Shown here: positions 12,870 through 22,215 of the stretch, piece after piece
How positions within the stretch are numbered: position 1 is the stretch's first letter
Layout of the letters: the number at the start of each line of letters is the position of its first letter
NCBI GenBank assembly: GCA_031002005.1
Contig: JARYHS010013630.1
Location: 235,545,539-235,609,538 of the forward strand
DNA from: Vandiemenella viatica
Lineage: Eukaryota > Arthropoda > Insecta > Orthoptera > Morabidae
Length of the DNA stretch: 64,000 nt
Reading direction: 5' to 3'
The notes under the pieces: model-generated
What the model saw: only the letters and a program-made list of their open reading frames with translations
Told to the model about the DNA's origin: nothing
Database searches by the model: none
Position numbers and translations under genes: made by a program

Positions 12870-13835
12870 AAAAAACACAGATTTTATCGGATTTCGATGG
12901 AAATTTGCACACGTATACTTTAAAGCAAACAGAAAAATATTGTCAGCATTTGGTTTGCGAAAACCAAACCCCTCGCCCCCCTTCCCTCCCCTTAATTTTT
13001 ACACAAACCCTCACTTTTTATTCGATTTCGATGGAACATTGTACACATATGCTTTAAAAAAAATAGAAAAATTCTGTAGACATTAGTTTTACAAAAACCG
13101 AATCCCTTTCCCCTTTTCCACCCCGTCATTAGTGTTCATTATGTTCTGGATACAAAAATACAGTTCCTATCCGATTTTGAAGGAAGTTTGCACACATATA
13201 AATTAAAACAAATGAGAAATACTGTTTACTTTCAGTTTGCCAAAGCCCAACCCTACCCCCTACCCCTTTAACCCTCCCCTATTAATTTCCAGTGATCTTT
13301 ATTGAAACCCACAGTTTTTATTTGATTTTGACGGAACTTTGAATTTGTATACTTCAAAACAAGGAGAAAATGCTGTTTACATTTGGTTTTAAACCCTCCC
13401 CCTTTACCCCAAACCCCTAATTTTTGTCAATATTTCATATACATACCCACAGTTTTTATACGGTATCGATGGAACGTTGCACACGCAAACTATAAAACAG
13501 ACAGAAAAATATAGTCTATATTTAGATTGCAAGAACCGAAACCCTCTTCTCCTTTACCTCCCCCATATCTTTTACCAATGTTCTTTATACATTTTCACAA
13601 TTTTTATCCGATATCGATGGAATTTCAAACACTTGTACTTTAAAACAAGGAGAAAAATCGCAACCTCTCATCCCCTTTATTCCCTCCTCTCTTAATTTTT
13701 AATGTTCCTTACACTAACTTTATTCAATGTGGATGAAACCGCACGCATGCATAAATTAAAGCAAAGAGAAAAATGCTGTCTACAAAACCCACTCACTTTC
13801 TCTATTGCCCTAATTAAGAAACATTTGCACTTGAG
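12870..13835. repeat. Degenerate tandem array, about seven units of roughly 140 bp
   Basis: Each unit has the order: CAGTTTTTAT(C/T)CGAT, a box like TTCGATGGAA, CACACATATACTTTAAAACA, AGAGAAAAATACTGT, a TTTGGTTTGC box, then a C-rich pyrimidine tract and TTAATTTTTA. The TTCGATGG anchors lie near 12891, 13025, 13174, 13325, 13463, 13611 and 13725, giving spacings of 134, 149, 151, 138, 148 and 114 bp. Units differ by many substitutions, so the array is old. Open frames here (for example 12793-13086) are by-products of the repeat. Confidence 0.85.
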
Positions 13836-14100
13836 ACCATTCAGTTTTTTTTAAAAAAAACATCTCTAAAACGCTGGAGAAATTACACAAAGTAGATAGC
13901 AACATTATTAAAGTACACATTATTTCCTGTTAAAAAGCACTGGACTGATTACTATCGGGCAATTGTTAACCAAGATCGAACTTGAATTTTAGAAATTATT
14001 TTATAGTTTTTGTGACGACACACAAATCTACAGTTCTTATTTGATGTCTATGAATGTTTGCACACATATACTTTAAAATAAGTGAAAATGATGTTTATAT
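13836..14100. repeat. Flanking part of the tandem-array repeat with one further unit
   Basis: 13836-14030 matches the region 56810-57000 in order: an ATTCAG block, a CTCTAAAACG/CTCGATAACA block, AATTGTTAACCAAGATC/AATTGCTGACCAAGAAA, GAACTTGAATTTTAGAAATT and a GTGACGACAC/GTGACAGATA block. An eighth unit follows at about 14030-14100 with an anchor at 14044. The array is therefore embedded in a larger dispersed repeat. Confidence 0.6.
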
Positions 14101-14884
14101 TTAGTTTGCAAAACTGCACCCACTCTCCCGTTTCACCTTTCTTAAGACTGATTTCCACGTGCAACCTTTCTCTGTTTAGCGTATATCTTCAAAACAAACT
14201 CAGATTTTTTTTGTTGTATATATGCTGATTGGAATCGACAAAAACATTGCATATCCAAGACCATTACAATAAACTTGAAATTGAATGAAACAGTAATTAA
14301 AATTTATATATAATTAGGGATGGGAAAAATTATATCGATATTTTTTCTAAAAAATATCGATATTTATCGCCGATATTTTTATTATCGATATATCGATACA
14401 TGGATATTGTATTTAGTGTATCGATTTTAAGCACCAATTCGATATTTTTTCTACGAACTCAATGCAGTATCCAATTTAATCGTTACATGTATATAGGACA
14501 AATATACGTACCTATCCAATCTTTTGAAAGTGTCTTAAAAAGTGAATTCGTCGAAATATAACAGCTTCATCAGCAGTTGAGAGGTAAAAAAAAGCTGTTA
14601 AATTTAAACAACTTTACGTAAACGTCATTTTTATATTAGCATGTATGCGGTTATTTTATGTTTGTAGTTGAAATATTATCTTTTCAACAGTTTTTTTTCA
14701 TTTACGAACAACAATTAATGGGTGGATGAACCACAAGTTATTAGAAATGACTGTTAATTTATTTAAATGTCTACAATCTAGTCTACAGTCAAAACTCCTT
14801 AATCGCAAGGAATACGTTAATTAGCCGCAAATACGAAAATCTTGAATACGGCAACCTTGAATACAGAATGTTAGTTTATATAGG

Positions 14885-15066
14885 ACTAGCTCGTACCCGC
14901 GACATCGTACGCGTGGATTAAGAATTTTTTTGCCAGAATTGAATATAGAAAGTTGTTGGTAACGAAGGATTGGTCCCAAACAATATCGAGTCGGCATAAT
15001 AAGACAGGAAAGCTATCACTATTTCATTCTACTGTCGAACCTGTCTCTTGAAGAGAATCAATTTCC
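14885..15066 (+). mobile_element. 5' fragment of composite repeat B inside the hAT element
   Basis: The sequence ACTAGCTCGTACCCGCGACA through CTTGAAGAGAATCAATTTCC matches the first about 180 bp of the long repeats beginning at 40470 and 44632. It stops exactly where the hAT transposase remnant begins, so it is 3' truncated relative to the other copies. It arrived either by insertion into the hAT or by recombination. Confidence 0.8.
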
Positions 15067-15067
15067 T

Positions 15068-15612
15068 TCGACCACTTTAGGATTCACGGTAAAAGAGGCT
15101 TTACTCCAAAGAATTAAAGAGAAATTAAGTCCTTTAGAAAGAAATACATTCCTTGCAGCAGCTACCATTTTGGACCCGCGTTTCAAACGTATACACTTCA
15201 CTTCTCCAATCGGTGTGTCAAATGCGATATCTACAATAAGTAATGATATTCGCTTGGAACTTAGACGACGAGGACAACGTTCTCCAGAAGTAAGGTTTAC
15301 AGCAGCAACACAATATATCGCAGATAACGCATCAACACAGGAAAAGCTATTATGACTTAGCAGGACCAACCATTAATAGACATAAAATCAGACCCAGTAA
15401 AGTTTTGGGTGAATTGCCAGTGCTCCAGCGCGCTGAAAGACCTTATATGCCAAGCTTCTTCTGTGTCGTCCAAGAGAGAGGGTCCTGCAGTCAACTTAGC
15501 TGTACCGAACAACAGGAGTAGATTGACAGGGGAGCACGTAAAACAGAGAGTCCTTTCGATGTCCATATCAGACGAATACTGGTTTGATTCATTGAAAAAA
15601 ATAATAAATTAA
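15068..15612 (+). pseudogene. hAT transposase, C-terminal remnant
   Basis: The frame 15068-15355 gives VKEALLQRIKEKLSPLERN and then FLAAATILDPRFKRIHF, the conserved block of hAT (ZBED-like) transposases located before the dimerisation domain. A stop and frame change at 15353-15355 follow. The next piece (15409-15612) contains RSRLTGEHVKQRVL, equivalent to the RNRLTGEHVKQLVFL motif of the C-terminal hAT dimerisation region. The BED zinc finger and N-terminal catalytic part are absent. The gene is non-functional and lies wholly inside the hAT element at 14315-15839. Confidence 0.85.
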
Positions 15613-15847
15613 TAAAAGTTTGTATAATTTCTACCTGTGTCTTTAATTTTCAGAATTTTCGTAAATATTTTGATGTATTTTATGATTTTTTTTTTTTTTA
15701 GATAATTACTCCCTTTAGCCAAAAATATCGAAATATCGATATATCGAAATATCGATATTTTTTACCCGATATATATCGATAGTGTTTGTAAATATCGTTT
15801 CGATATTTATCGATATATTTTTTTAAATGCCCATCCCTGTATATAAT

Positions 15848-16556
15848 ACATAAATTTATACATATCTAAACTAATCTAATTTTTACTATATACAAACTTA
15901 AAAATGAACTAATCTTAGTGTACTCAAACGTAGCAAGAAAGTAACATTGTAGGAATGATAATAATATAATAACACTTTGACGCTTTAGACTCTTATTTAT
16001 AGATTGTATTAATTATTTCGACTGCGAGAAAGAATTCTGTTTTGTTCAGCGATATTGCCACTGCAGCACTTCAAACAGTTTCATACGTAATGCGGCCCAG
16101 GGCTAAAATTAGGTATACTTTATCTTAATGCGATATCCAGATACTGAAAAACAAAGAAAAACCTGTCGGTTAGTTTCGTTGATTTTGATGGGTTTCGAAT
16201 ACTGGACCTGCTTTTAAAGATAGGTCATTTCTCGCTGTAGAAATATTTGACGGCATGTATACCAACCACATCCTGTTATTCCAAATTGAAACTGATATTC
16301 ATCATCAATCTTTTAACTTATTTCTTAGTCGTAACCCTACCGCATATCTCACAGTATTTGCGATATTCGTGACTATGTATAGACTGTAAATCAGAAGTTA
16401 AAATTGTGTGTGAGAGTAATTTCCGTACGGCTAGTTTAATATACTCGTAAATATGTCCAAATTAGTGTCAATTTTTTCATTGAACGCGATTCATAAAAAT
16501 AGGACTGATGGAATTTTTATGGGATTTCGATTTAAAAAAAAGATTTTACGAGTAAT
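15848..16556. other. AT-rich stretch with no recognised feature
   Basis: No coding or repeat signature seen. Confidence 0.45.
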
Positions 16557-17126
16557 GCTGTCGTCAGTCTTTAGACTGGTTTGATGCAACCCTCCATTCC
16601 TTCTTACCCTGTGCTAACCTCTTCATTTCTACTTATCCCTTACAACCCACGTCCTCAATTATCTGTTTCATATATTCTAACCTCTGACCTCCTCTACAGT
16701 TCTTACCATCGACTGTTCCCTCCACTAGCAAATTAACCAATCCAGCAATTCTCAAAATATGACCTACCAGCCTGTCATTCCTTTCTGTAAGGTTCTTTCA
16801 TAAACTTCTTTTCTCACCAATCATTTCCAAAACTCGTTCATTTCTTACTTTGACTGTCCACCTAATTTTCAGCATTCTTCAGTAGCACCACATTTCAAAT
16901 GCTTCAATTTTCTTTCTTTCCGGTATTCTTAAAGTCCATATTTCGCTACCGTAAAGTGCTGTGCTCCACACATAGAGTTTTAAAAAGTTCTTTTAATTCC
17001 TAGATTAATATTTGAAACCAAAAAACTTCTCATTTTCATGAAGGCTCTTTTGGCTAGTGCTATTATGCTTTTAACATCATTCCTGCTTCGGCCATCGGCT
17101 GTAATTTTGCTTCCCAACTAACAGAA

Positions 17127-17348
17127 TTAACTTACTTCTCCTATTGTATCCGATCCTATTTTCATATTTAATCTACTAGCGTTGGTATCATTTCTGCTAC
17201 ATTTCATCCCTTTTGTTTTACTTTGATTTATATTCAGTCCAAAATCTTCCTTCAGTATTTTGTTCATGCCATTCAGTAACTTCTCAATATCCTCATAACT
17301 CTCTGCTAACAAGACAATGTCATCAGCAAATCGTAGCATACTGCACAC
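17127..17348 (-). pseudogene. RTE-like LINE, RT motif C segment
   Basis: The frame starts CSMLRFADDIVLLAES, giving an intact FADD catalytic motif of the reverse transcriptase palm, and continues GLNINQSKTKGMKCSRN (the LNxxKTK thumb-side motif). It is cut off from the upstream RT frame (17586-18656) by a degraded stretch containing a 17-T run at 17392-17408. It belongs to the element at 16557-19812 and is not an independent gene. Confidence 0.85.
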
Positions 17349-17585
17349 TGATTTTTTCTCCCTGAAAACCTGAAAACTTAAGTCACATGGATTTTTTTTT
17401 TTTTTTTTACTTTCATCACTGCTTCTTCTACATACAAGTTGAATATTAGCGAGGATAGACTACAACCTTGTCTCACACCCTTTTAACTGATGCATGTCTC
17501 TCGTGATTCTCTACTTGTATTATAGCCACTTGATTCTTATATAGTTTATAGAGTATTCTTCTATCTCGATACTTTAGACCTGACT

Positions 17586-18656
17586 TCATTGAAATTTTGA
17601 ACATCTTGTCCCACCTAACATTATCAAAACCTTTTTCAAATCAACAAACGCCATAAAAGTATCTTTGTTTTTCTTGATCAGCCCTTCAAGTATTAATCTT
17701 AAAGACAGAATTGCTTCCCTTGTACCGCGATTTTCCCTAAACCCAAACTGATCTTCACCTACTATCTCTTCTACTACCCTTTCCATCCTTCTGTATATTA
17801 TTCTGGTCAGTAATTTTGAAGCATGTGATGTTAGACTAATGGTGCGATAATTCTCACATTTGTCACCTTGTGCTTTCTTTGGAAGTATAAAGATGATATT
17901 TTTATTAAAATCAGTTGTAATTTCTCCAGTTTCATAACTTTTTGATATCAGCTTGAATAATCTTTCGATTCCTTCTTCTCCTAGTGATTTAAGAAGTTCT
18001 GCAGGGATCTCATCAATTCCAACTGCCTTATTTGCTTTCAAGTCATTCAGAGCTTTATTAAATTCTGTCCTCAAAACAGGATCTCCTAAGTCATCAATGT
18101 CGACATCGACTTCCTTTTTCATTACACTATTGTTTAAGTCGTCCGCCACATACAGTTTCTCAATGTATTCCTTCCATCGGTTAGCTCTGCCTTTTAAGCT
18201 TAAAAGAGATTTCCCATAGGCAGCTTTAATGTTCATACCTCTTTTATTCATTTCTCCAAAATTCTGTTTGATCTTTCTATATGCAACATCTACTTTTCTA
18301 ACAACCATTTCCTTTTCTACTTCTTCACACTTTTCTTGTAGCCATTTTTCTTTTGCTACTTTGCATTTCCTATTTATTTTATTTATAAATTGCCTGTACT
18401 GTTCTCTTCCTGCTTCATCCTGAGCATTTTTGTATTTTCTCCTCTGATCCATCAGCTCCAAAAAATTTTCTGTGATCCAAGGTTTTCGGGCAGCTTGTTC
18501 ACTAAAGCCTAATTTTTCTATCCCAGCTTTAATTATTTCGGTCTTTAATGCATTCCATTCGTCCTCAATTGAGCTCCTTTCACATTTACTTCTTAGACCT
18601 AAGTCTACCATTTCTGCAAATTTTTCTCTTTTGCTAGATTGTTTCAGTTTATTCAC
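17586..18656 (-). pseudogene. RTE-like LINE ORF: linker and RT fingers/palm
   Basis: A 356-codon open frame is the longest piece of the element. The N-terminal about 200 residues are a charged linker (RKPWITENFLELMDQRRKYK). Around residues 210-225 is KANKAVGIDEIPAELLK (RT motif 1 region), around 270 ENYRTISLTSHASKLLTRII (motif 2), then QFGFRENRGTREAI (motif 2a region) and FMAFVDLKKV (motif A, with its catalytic Asp). Right after motif A the frame breaks into unrelated LIMLGGTRC, marking a frameshift. Expression is unlikely. Confidence 0.9.
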
Positions 18657-18762
18657 TTCCAGTCGGTTTTACTTATACTGTTTCCTTATTCGCTTAAATT
18701 TCAGCCTGCATTTCATTATTATCAAATTATGGTCAGAATCTATGTCTGCTCCTGGGTACGCT

Positions 18763-19439
18763 TTACAGTCTAGAACTAGATTCCTGAATCTCTGTTTGAC
18801 CATAATCTAACTGAAATCTGCCTGTATCCCCAGGACGTTTCCAGGTATATATTCCTCTTGCATGGTTCTGAAACAGTGTGTTTGCCACTACTAGATTATA
18901 TCTTTCACAAAATTCTAGCAACCTGCTTCCTCGTTCGTTTCTTTCTCCAAGACCAAAACTTCCTACAGTATTCCCCTCTTTCCTTCTCCCACTATTGCAT
19001 TCCAATCACCCATGATTATTGGATTTTCCTCCCCCTTCTCATATTGGATTAATTCTTCAATTTCAGCGTATATTTTTTCTATTTCTTCGTCATCTTCCTG
19101 TGACGTTGGCATATACATTTGTACTAATGTGGTTGGGACGGGCTTTGTTTCTAACCTCATCAAAATAATCCTGTCACTAAACTGTTCATAATAACTCACC
19201 CGTTTCCCTACTTTCTTGTTCATTACAAATCCTACACCAGTGACTCCACTGACAGCTTGTGTGCTAATTATCCTGTGTTCCGCAGACCAGAAATCCTGTG
19301 CGTCCTTCCATTTAATCTCACTAATCCCAATAACATCTAACTTAAGTTGTTCCATCTCCCTTTTTAAGTTCTCTAATCTACCTGCCCTATTCAGACTTCT
19401 AACATTCCACGCTTCGACTCGTAGAATGTTTCTATCCAT
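18763..19439 (-). pseudogene. RTE-like LINE endonuclease domain (two frames)
   Basis: 18963-19439 encodes an apurinic-type endonuclease (endonuclease/exonuclease/phosphatase fold). It opens with ILRVEAWNVRSLNRAGRLEN, has GISEIKWKD (the catalytic Glu region) and ends with NPIIMGDWNAIVGEG (Asp/Asn catalytic pair). A frameshift near 18975 moves the continuation to 18763-19005: VGSFGLGERNERGSRLLEFC, LVVANTLFQNHARGIYTWKR and GRFQLDY. A second shift near 18790 leads into PGADIDSDHNLI (the SDH motif) upstream of the RT frame. In life the enzyme nicks target DNA to prime reverse transcription; this copy cannot. Confidence 0.9.
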
Positions 19440-19812
19440 TCTGATGACTCCTCCCTAAGCAGTCCCCACCCGGAGATCCGATTGGGGGTCTATTTTACCT
19501 CCGGAATATTTTACCCAGGAAGAAGCCATCATGATATATGTAATTTGAGAGGATTACATGTCCTAGGGATACCCTTTGGGTCTTTAGTGCAGTGGTTTCC
19601 CGATGCCTTCTGCATCCCCATGCCGTTGATCATTACTGATTCATCCGCCTTTAGGGGCCGATTCCAACCCTAAGGGCAAGAGGGTGACCTGAGCCGCTCC
19701 CCGCTCTTCCGCCCTCCTTTTGATGGCAGTTGGCAAGCACCACGTGAAGGAGAAGTTGGCATTTGGTTGGAAAAGGCTAGTATAGTCTCTCCCAAACCCT
19801 TACACCCCACAT

Positions 19813-20404
19813 AAAAATTATTGGTCGGAATTTGATTTGATTTCGATTAATTTACATACAGTGGCCCCGCGGATAAAATAGCATTTGTTCTAAATTTTCA
19901 CAGCGACAATAACATTATTCTATTGAAAAGGCACTAATTTTCACTACTGTTATGTTGGATTGACTATATAAATGTTGAATCTTCGAACGGAATGTGATTA
20001 ACAACTTTGGAACTCTTAGATTTTTTAATTTCAGAAATCAATGAGCCATTAATTGTTCACCCGTCCCCCCGTGTACCACCACATGAACACCTCCCTGCAG
20101 TAACCTGACTGATAAGGTACTTTCCATGTTTTAGGTTACGTGATAAACAATATCTGAAAGAGATAATGTTGTATCGACGGTTAAATTTAGAAAAAAATTG
20201 ACTGAAAGCTTTATATACTTACTTATAGAGGTAGCACTGGAATAATTAGTTTAGATATTTCGTAATTTCCACAAAGCATTACCATTATTATTATTATTAT
20301 TCTGCGATTCACTAAGGTAGGTGGTTGAAGATGCATTGAACCAATCCTAATGTTTAACCATTTGTGTATAGGAATGGATATAAGGTATATGGTAGGAGAC
20401 GCCC
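19813..20404. other. AT-rich spacer between LINE copies
   Basis: It contains a (TTA)n run near 20285-20300 and no recognised coding sequence. Confidence 0.4.
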
Positions 20405-20492
20405 ATGGGCTATTTTTAGGAACCATCCCGGAATTCGCCTGAAGTGATGTGGGAAAACCATGGAAAACCCACATAAGGCTGGCCGAAATGAT
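20405..20492 (-). mobile_element. SINE family A-like body fragment
   Basis: The words AACCATCCCGGAATTCGCCT and GGGAAAACCATGGAAAACCC match, in antisense, the central body of the family A SINEs. No tRNA head or A-tail is visible, so only the body is left. Confidence 0.55.
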
Positions 20493-20524
20493 TTATCGAA
20501 AACTACTCCTGTTAGATTTTAAGT

Positions 20525-22215
20525 TTACTCACCCAGCAAATCCTTCCTATTCCATTCCCTAATCGTTCGTGGAAAAATTGAGCACAGAAATAAATCTGCT
20601 CTGGCCCTGATTTCTTTTATATTATTTTCGCGGTCATTCCTAAATATGAATGTTACTTGCTGGTAATAATATTTGTTTGCTGTCATTCCGAAACTAGTCA
20701 GTCGTGAATTTTTCATTTAGCTTCTGTCGAGAACAACGCCTTCGGTGTTTCAGGTCTTTTCAACCTAACTCCTTAAAAATCGCATTTACGCTTTCCCTCC
20801 AACTATATATACCTGTTACGAATCGCTCGGCTCTTCTTGGCACCTTCTCCAAAGCTTCCATTAACCCCTTATGATAGGGGCACAAACAGGACAACAATAT
20901 TCCAAGTGAGGACGCACAAGTGACTTGTATGCAATCGGTCTAACTTTCGGTGTGCACTGTTTTAAATTACGACCTAGTAATCGTAGCATACGATTTGCTT
21001 TCCCATTTATCTTCTCCATATGTTCATTCCATGACAAGTTATTACGAATTGTTACCCCTAGGTATTTAGCGGAATGTTCTGTTCTAAAGACAGTGCCATT
21101 AATTGTGTATTCAGAACTAAATGGTGTCACCTTTTTACTTATATGGATGACTTGGCACTTTTTAGCGTTTTACTCCTACTGCCAGTCTTTACACCATGCA
21201 ATTATTTTCATAATGTCGTCTTGTAACAAAGCATAGTCGTCCTGGGTTTTGATTTCGCGATAAATAATAGCATCATTGGCATTTAGTATTTTCTTCCACC
21301 TTATTACGTCGCATACATCATTAATGTATATGAGAAACAACAGAGGCCCCATCACACTTCCCTGGGGAACCCCAGACCTCATGAACGTAATGAACGCTCA
21401 CTGTGTTCTATCCTTCAGAAAGTCTGCAACTCAGTCGCATATTTGTCTAGATGTGCCATAACCACGAAGTTTCCTAAGTCACCTAGTGTGAGGCACAGTG
21501 TCAAAGATTTAAAAAAAATCTAAAGTCAACCTGGGATTGCTTATCTATATTACGGCACAAGTCGTGAATGAAAAGTGCAAGTTATGTTTCGCAGCATCGG
21601 CCTTCTCTGAATCTATTTGATTTTGGTTTAAAAGCTCTACATCAACCAAAAACTTCATGACATTTGAATAGATGATGTGTTCTAAAATCCTGCAAACTAT
21701 TGAGGTTAACGAGATCGGCCATTAATTTTTAGGATCATTGACATTTCCATTTTTAAACACTGGACTTACGATGGCGGTCTTCCATTCAGCTGGTATTTTT
21801 CCTTGATCCAAGGAGGTGGTATATAATTTCGTCAAATACGGCGCAATTTCCTTGCGTACCTAGAGTAGAATCTTGTAGGAATAACATCTGATACGGGAAC
21901 CTTATTGATTTTCACATTCATAAGCAGTTTAGTTACTCCCTCTACATCAAGAACGAGATCTTTTATGATTTTGTTGGTACAATTGTTAAACATTAGAATC
22001 TCCTCTACATTTTCTGTTGTGAAAGCTTTAGTAAATACGTTATTCAAAATTTCTGCTTTTCCTGTATTCGTTTTTGACAATTCCCCATTTTCCTTAATCA
22101 GTGACGCCATAACCTTACGAGAGCCTCTTATTACTTTGATGTAGGACCAGAATTTACGAGAGTTTTTACTCCATCCAGACCGAAATAAAGCATTTCGAAA
22201 GCTGTTTTAGAGAAT
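20525..22215 (-). pseudogene. CR1-like LINE ORF2 (subfamily 2), broken RT
   Basis: Minus-strand frames, in order from 22110 down, are a pre-RT segment (ELSKTNTGKAEILNNVF, 21832-22110), [19 protein letters not shown] (RT motif B', 21176-21382), YLGVTIRNNLSWNEHMEKI followed by AYKSLVRPHLEYCCPVC (20861-21130) and IFPRTIREWNRKDL (20525-20716, extreme C terminus). This order is that of CR1/Jockey-group reverse transcriptases. The position of the catalytic FADD reads NAND ([13 protein letters not shown]), so even without the frameshifts it would be dead. The endonuclease is missing: the copy is 5' truncated. Confidence 0.88.

Larger units (their letters stand above)
14315..15839 (+). mobile_element. 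hAT DNA transposon, non-autonomous, with 8-bp target duplication
   Basis: The termini are TAGGGATGGG on the left and, on the opposite strand, CAGGGATGGGCA on the right, as is usual for hAT elements. An identical 8-bp sequence, TATATAAT, flanks it at 14307-14314 and 15840-15847, which is the hAT hallmark. Just inside both ends are clusters of palindromic TATCGATA and ATCGATAT words (14326-14440 and 15720-15825), likely transposase-binding subterminal repeats. The interior holds a transposase remnant and a piece of the composite repeat. Length is 1525 bp, against 2.5-4 kb for typical autonomous relatives. Confidence 0.93.
16557..19812 (-). mobile_element. RTE-like non-LTR retrotransposon, about 3.25 kb, inactive
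   Basis: On the minus strand the order is 5' leader (19440-19812), endonuclease, linker, reverse transcriptase and a 3' tail ending at 16557 with the complement of GTCAGTCTTTAGACTGGTTT. Protein pieces lie in several frames, so at least four frameshifts have accumulated. The domain order (apurinic endonuclease directly followed by RT, single ORF, no RNase H) and the sequence DWNAIVGEG suggest the RTE clade. The 3' end on the plus strand shows the CAGTCTTT...GACTGG words common to arthropod copies of this group. Confidence 0.85.

Noticed and set aside
12793..13086. 97-codon frame as a coding gene
   Set aside because: It lies in the tandem array and repeats its own residues with the array period.
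12870..13835. CRISPR-like array
   Set aside because: Units are long, diverged and without spacer structure, and the genome is eukaryotic.
14315..14440. Independent satellite of TATCGATA repeats
   Set aside because: The cluster is mirrored at the other end of a bounded hAT element, so it belongs to the transposon ends.
17953..19458. Plus-strand frames (17953-18219, 18229-18423, 18472-18810, 19216-19458)
   Set aside because: They are antisense shadows of the minus-strand RTE-like LINE.
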